Positions 14,939 through 16,272 of a stretch of DNA of 16,272 nt are shown here, piece after piece. The notes below the pieces were generated by a model. The model ran no database searches. It saw only the letters and a list, made by a program, of their open reading frames with translations, and had not been told where the DNA came from. Positions within the stretch are counted from its first letter, which is position 1; every line of letters begins with the position of its first letter. Source of the stretch: Rhodobacteraceae bacterium UBA1957 (GTDB lineage Bacteria; Pseudomonadota; Alphaproteobacteria; Rhodobacterales; Rhodobacteraceae); the NCBI GenBank assembly GCA_002336405.1, contig DDEJ01000023.1, forward strand, positions 1-16,272, written 5' to 3'. A program made the position numbers and the translations under genes.

Positions 14939-16272
14939 ATGAAAGACGATAATTTTCTGAAAGAAAATAATGCCCGCCACCTGTGGCATCCAATGGGGCA
15001 TCCCGGTGATGCGCAGATTAATGCGCCAAAAATCATAAAGGGGGCCGACGGCGCGCATATCACCGATATCGATGGCCACCGTGTGGTGGATGCCGTCGGC
15101 GGATTGTGGTGTGTCAATCTGGGCTATTCCAACGATGTGGTAAAGGACGCCATTGCCGGCCAACTTTATCAGCTGCCCTATTATTCGGCCTTTGCTGGCA
15201 CGAGCAATCCCACCGCGATCGAGGCCTCTTATGCGGTGCGGGAATTTTTTGCCGACGACGGCATGAGCCGGGTGTTTTTCACCTCCGGAGGGTCGGATTC
15301 GGTGGAAACCTGCCTGCGACTGGCGCGGCAGTATCATCGCTTGCGTGGCGAACCCACCCGCAGCAAGTTTCTATCGCTGAAAAAAGGCTATCATGGCACT
15401 CATTTTGGCGGCGCTTCCGTGAATGGTAACAACCGCTTTCGCATTGCCTATGAGCCACTGTTGCCGGGCTGTTTTCATCTGCCCAGCCCCTATACGTATC
15501 GCAATCCTTTCGATCAAAGCGACCCCGCCAAACTGGCCCAGTCGATTGCCAACGCCATGGAGGACGAGATCGTTTTTCAGGGCGCCAACACGATTGCCGC
15601 CTTTATCATGGAGCCAATCCAAGGTGCGGGTGGGGTGATTGTACCGGATCAGTCGCTGATGCCCCTGCTGCGTGACATCTGCGACCGCCATGGTATTTTA
15701 ATGATTTCAGACGAGGTGATCACCGGATTCGGCCGCAGCGGTGACTGGTCGGGCGCGCGCCACTGGGGGGTCAAGCCCGATATGATGTGCATCGCCAAGG
15801 GCATCACCTCAGGCTATTTTCCGGTTGGTGCGGCGTTAATGAGCGATAAAATCGCCGACGTATTTGAAAGCGATACCACCGGCGAGGGGGCAATTTTTCA
15901 CGGCTATACCTATTCGGCCCATCCCGTGGGAGCGGCTGCCGTGGTGGCCTGCCTGTCGGAAACCCTGCGCTTGGACACCAAAACAAACGCTGCGGCGCGG
16001 GGCACCCAGCTGTATCAAGGCGCGCTTAAACTGGCGGGAAAATATGATGTCATCGGCGATGTGCGCGGCGGCCACGGGTTGATGACCGGCATCGAACTGG
16101 TCAGTGACAAAACCGCCAAAACCCCGATGGACAACGCCACAATGAAACGGCTGCATCAGACGGTCTATGAGGCCGGAACTATGGTGCGGCTGGGGATGCA
16201 CAACATCCTGATGTCGCCGCCGTTGACCATCACCGAAGCCGAGGTCGATACCGTACTTGCATCGCTTGACGC
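14939..16272 (+). CDS. Class III aminotransferase (omega-aminotransferase-like), partial
   Basis: A PLP-dependent class III aminotransferase with 444 residues visible; the frame runs off the right edge without a stop, close to the usual family length of about 450-470. It starts MKDDNFLKENNARHLWHPMG, preceded by GAGAG with seven bases spacing. Motifs in order are the DAVGGLWCVNLGYSN dimer/substrate segment, TSGGSDSVET for phosphate binding, KGYHGTHFGG, IMEPIQGAGGVIVP, D258 in SDEVITGFGRSG contacting the pyridine nitrogen, PLP lysine K287 in CIAKGITSGYFPVG, and HGYTYSAHPVGAAA. This subgroup usually moves a terminal amino group (putrescine, taurine, beta-alanine or similar) to pyruvate or another keto acid. 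The true donor cannot be told from sequence. It is transcribed away from smpB. Confidence 0.93.
   Translation, partial: MKDDNFLKENNARHLWHPMGHPGDAQINAPKIIKGADGAHITDIDGHRVVDAVGGLWCVNLGYSNDVVKDAIAGQLYQLPYYSAFAGTSNPTAIEASYAVREFFADDGMSRVFFTSGGSDSVETCLRLARQYHRLRGEPTRSKFLSLKKGYHGTHFGGASVNGNNRFRIAYEPLLPGCFHLPSPYTYRNPFDQSDPAKLAQSIANAMEDEIVFQGANTIAAFIMEPIQGAGGVIVPDQSLMPLLRDICDRHGILMISDEVITGFGRSGDWSGARHWGVKPDMMCIAKGITSGYFPVGAALMSDKIADVFESDTTGEGAIFHGYTYSAHPVGAAAVVACLSETLRLDTKTNAAARGTQLYQGALKLAGKYDVIGDVRGGHGLMTGIELVSDKTAKTPMDNATMKRLHQTVYEAGTMVRLGMHNILMSPPLTITEAEVDTVLASLD

Noticed and set aside
1..16272. CRISPR arrays, tRNA or rRNA genes, insertion sequences and attachment sites
   Set aside because: No spaced repeat series, cloverleaf, rRNA-like sequence, transposase or terminal inverted repeats were seen when reading both strands.

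Overview
The window looks like chromosomal DNA of a marine alphaproteobacterium of the Rhodobacteraceae (Roseobacter-type). The reasons are the moderately GC-rich sequence, the strong familial look of SerC, SerA, SmpB and the mercaptopyruvate sulfurtransferase, and the adjacency of smpB with a sulfurtransferase-aminotransferase pair. These identifications come from reading the proteins; no database search was run.

Left part (1-7040). A decayed LysE/RhtB-type amino-acid exporter gene (189-841, +) has an early in-frame stop and a frameshift. It faces a compact four-gene operon on the minus strand, transcribed from about 5.9 kb down to 985: an aldehyde dehydrogenase (4360-5811), an M19 dipeptidase-like protein with altered metal ligands (3374-4354), a 567-residue protein of unknown function (1674-3377) and a 230-residue protein resembling the DUF3726 family (985-1677). 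The junctions are a 5-nt gap and two 4-nt overlaps. A LysR-type regulator (6006-6992, -) lies just upstream of the operon in the same orientation. The regions ahead of the operon and ahead of the regulator both carry the same 15-bp palindrome, TTCAG-N5-CTGAA, a strong candidate operator. This regulated set is the least explained system in the window. It is probably catabolic, with an amidohydrolase-like step and an aldehyde oxidation, but its substrate cannot be read from the sequence.

Middle part (7222-11967, + strand). It contains a PfkB-type sugar kinase, probably fructokinase; serC (8343-9494) with a hairpin-rich leader that can pair with its own ribosome-binding site; serA (9554-11149); and a PPP-type metallophosphoesterase (11230-11967). 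serC and serA encode two consecutive steps of the phosphorylated serine pathway. Two overlapping, mutually competing inverted repeats lie between serA and the phosphoesterase gene.

Right part (11968-16272). On the minus strand, smpB (14316-14792) is followed by a probable terminator, then a sulfurtransferase (13312-14169) and a class I aminotransferase (12128-13312) that overlap by one base (TGATG). The last two fit a cysteine to 3-mercaptopyruvate to sulfane-sulfur route. Divergent from smpB, a class III (omega-type) aminotransferase gene starts at 14939 and runs off the right edge. No tRNA, rRNA, CRISPR array, insertion sequence or phage gene was seen.
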